Below, piece by piece: positions 6,262-7,129 of a stretch of DNA of 7,129 nt. Position 1 is the first letter of the stretch, and each line of letters begins with the position of its first letter. Source of the DNA: Deltaproteobacteria bacterium (lineage in GTDB: Bacteria; Desulfobacterota; Desulfobacteria; Desulfobacterales; JAABPS01); assembly GCA_019309685.1 (NCBI GenBank), contig JAFDFT010000115.1, positions 1-7,129 on the forward strand, given 5' to 3'. The notes beneath the pieces were generated by a model that made no database searches, was not told the origin of the DNA, and saw nothing but the letters and a program-made list of their open reading frames with translations. The position numbers and the translations under genes are program-made.

Positions 6262-6681
6262 TTAACTGCCCTTTTCTGTCTTGTCTTCTTTTTGCTTATT
6301 TTTGTGGGCACTGGAGTCCTCTGAAGTATTCTGCACTATACTATCGGAGTGCACCATGTGAGATCTTCCTTCAAATTTAGCACCTTCTTGAATATCAACG
6401 GAACGAGCCGAAATATCACCGATGACTATACCTGTAGCATATATTTCTATACGATGATTCGCTGAAATATTTCCATTCACTGATCCTTTAACAACAACAT
6501 TATTCCCGCTAATATTAGCTTCAACCTTACCTGTTTCTTCAACCAGGATATCACCGGATACGTTAACGGAGCCTTTTATTGTACCGTCAACTCTAAAATT
6601 CTCATTTCCGGATATATCGCCTTCTATCTTTAGATTTCGGCTTAACAAAGAAATAGAAGTAACTTTTCCCCCTTTTTTCAT
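6262..6681 (-). CDS. Bactofilin (polymer-forming cytoskeletal protein), complete, 139 aa
   Basis: This minus-strand gene is read from ATG 6681-6679 to TAA 6264-6262. An in-frame TTG lies just upstream (6684), but AGGAGG (complement of 6688-6693) is 6 nt from the ATG and only 3 nt from the TTG, so ATG is preferred. The central region, about residues 14-106, shows the repeating short-strand pattern of the bactofilin right-handed beta-helix (DUF583/PF04519): 'IEGDISGNENFRVDGTIKGSV', 'GKVEANISGNNVVVKGSVNGNI' and 'VIGDISARSVDIQEGAKFEG'. A hydrophilic tail rich in Ser, Lys and Glu follows from about residue 110. Bactofilins assemble without nucleotide into filaments that scaffold cell-shape, polarity or envelope enzymes. 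It is downstream of another bactofilin gene with a 92-bp gap and is probably co-transcribed. Confidence 0.93.
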   Translation of the reverse strand: MKKGGKVTSISLLSRNLKIEGDISGNENFRVDGTIKGSVNVSGDILVEETGKVEANISGNNVVVKGSVNGNISANHRIEIYATGIVIGDISARSVDIQEGAKFEGRSHMVHSDSIVQNTSEDSSAHKNKQKEDKTEKGS

Positions 6682-6687
6682 CAATAT

Positions 6688-6693
6688 CCTCCT
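6688..6693 (-). promoter_or_regulatory. Shine-Dalgarno that fixes the bactofilin start
   Basis: On the minus strand this reads AGGAGG, 6 nt before ATG 6681-6679. It favours that ATG over the adjacent in-frame TTG. Confidence 0.8.
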
Positions 6694-6773
6694 GGTTCAT
6701 TGATTGAATTGTCCAGCTTTTTGAACAGTGCTTTTTGTTTTTATGCGTTATATCTAAACACTTACTGTTTTTT

Positions 6774-7129
6774 TTATACTGTGGCTCCCATTTCCATTTC
6801 ACCATCAAAAACAGCACCCTCATTAATCGAAACTGACGGTGTTGTGATCTTCCCTTTTACTTTAGCGGTCTTATCAAGACTAACTTTATTATCAGCTGCA
6901 ATATTTCCCTTTATCACTCCGCTGTTCAATATAGTATTCGCTTTAATATCGCCATTAATAATTGCAGATGTATTAATTTTTATATCACTACTCGATTCTA
7001 TTGTGCCTTCAATTTTACCATCAAGATGCAAATCATCATCTCCTGTTATCTTCCCCTTAATGCTAAGATGTTTTCCAAAATAGGATGTTTTCTGCGGAAG
7101 GCCTGGAATTTCAAGTAATAATTCATTAT
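6774..7129 (-). CDS. Bactofilin, second copy (5' end outside window)
   Basis: The minus-strand frame is open from the right edge to TAA 6776-6774, giving at least 117 residues. A start at about 7031 would be only an internal TTG. The frame continues upstream through 'SYFGKHLSIKGKITGDDDLHLDGKIEG', which is the normal beginning of a bactofilin domain, so the real start lies beyond 7129. Repeating strands follow: 'INGDIKANTILNSGVIKGNI', 'AKVKGKITTPSVSINEGAVFDG', then a short 'EMEMGATV' end. Unlike its neighbour it has almost no C-terminal tail but has an N-terminal extension of at least 14 residues. Such differing tails usually tune membrane or partner binding. The tandem arrangement suggests paralogues that may co-polymerise. 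Confidence 0.92.
   Translation of the reverse strand, partial: NELLLEIPGLPQKTSYFGKHLSIKGKITGDDDLHLDGKIEGTIESSSDIKINTSAIINGDIKANTILNSGVIKGNIAADNKVSLDKTAKVKGKITTPSVSINEGAVFDGEMEMGATV

Noticed and set aside
6602..6823. 73-aa minus-strand open frame bridging the two bactofilin genes
   Set aside because: It overlaps both real genes in another frame and its sequence resembles no protein pattern.
6700..7083. 127-aa hydrophobic plus-strand open frame
   Set aside because: It lies antisense to the partial bactofilin; the serine/isoleucine-rich product reflects reverse reading of the beta-helix repeats.

Overview
This looks like a chromosomal window of about 7.1 kb and moderately AT-rich composition. 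It probably comes from an anaerobic, sulfate-reducer-type deltaproteobacterium (Desulfobacterota, perhaps Desulfobacterales). That placement is inference: it rests on a DUF2378-like gene, a TRAP transporter with a TatT lipoprotein, paired bactofilins and a short 'GTGCCC' inverted-repeat element. There is no rRNA or other phylogenetic marker.

Left part (1-1324): the window opens in the last 39 codons of a plus-strand cupin-domain protein. It converges on a minus-strand DUF2378-like gene (169-726). A gene-poor stretch of about 600 bp follows. It holds a 141-bp MITE-like inverted-repeat element flanked by a perfect 6-bp direct repeat (TAACTA), and further right a good sigma-70-type promoter candidate (TTGACA, 17 bp, TATGTT) pointing at the next operon.

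Centre (1325-6221): five tightly packed plus-strand genes form one apparent operon. They are a twin-arginine-signal protein of unknown function, a periplasmic TRAP solute receptor (DctP type), the small membrane subunit (DctQ), the large membrane subunit (DctM) and a TatT-type lipoprotein. The last four make up a TPR-protein-associated TRAP transporter (TPAT), the arrangement known from Treponema pallidum Tp0956/Tp0957. In such a system the TatT lipoprotein is thought to pass ligand to the P receptor, which feeds the Q/M sodium-driven permease. The receptor has no arginine at the position where classical carboxylate-binding DctP proteins carry one, so the substrate may not be an ordinary C4-dicarboxylate or sialic acid. 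The Tat-exported first gene is the least explained part and is a candidate accessory component.

Right part (6222-7129): two minus-strand bactofilin genes run head-to-tail and converge on the transporter operon. The upstream one is cut by the window edge. They encode polymer-forming cytoskeletal proteins and have no evident link to transport.
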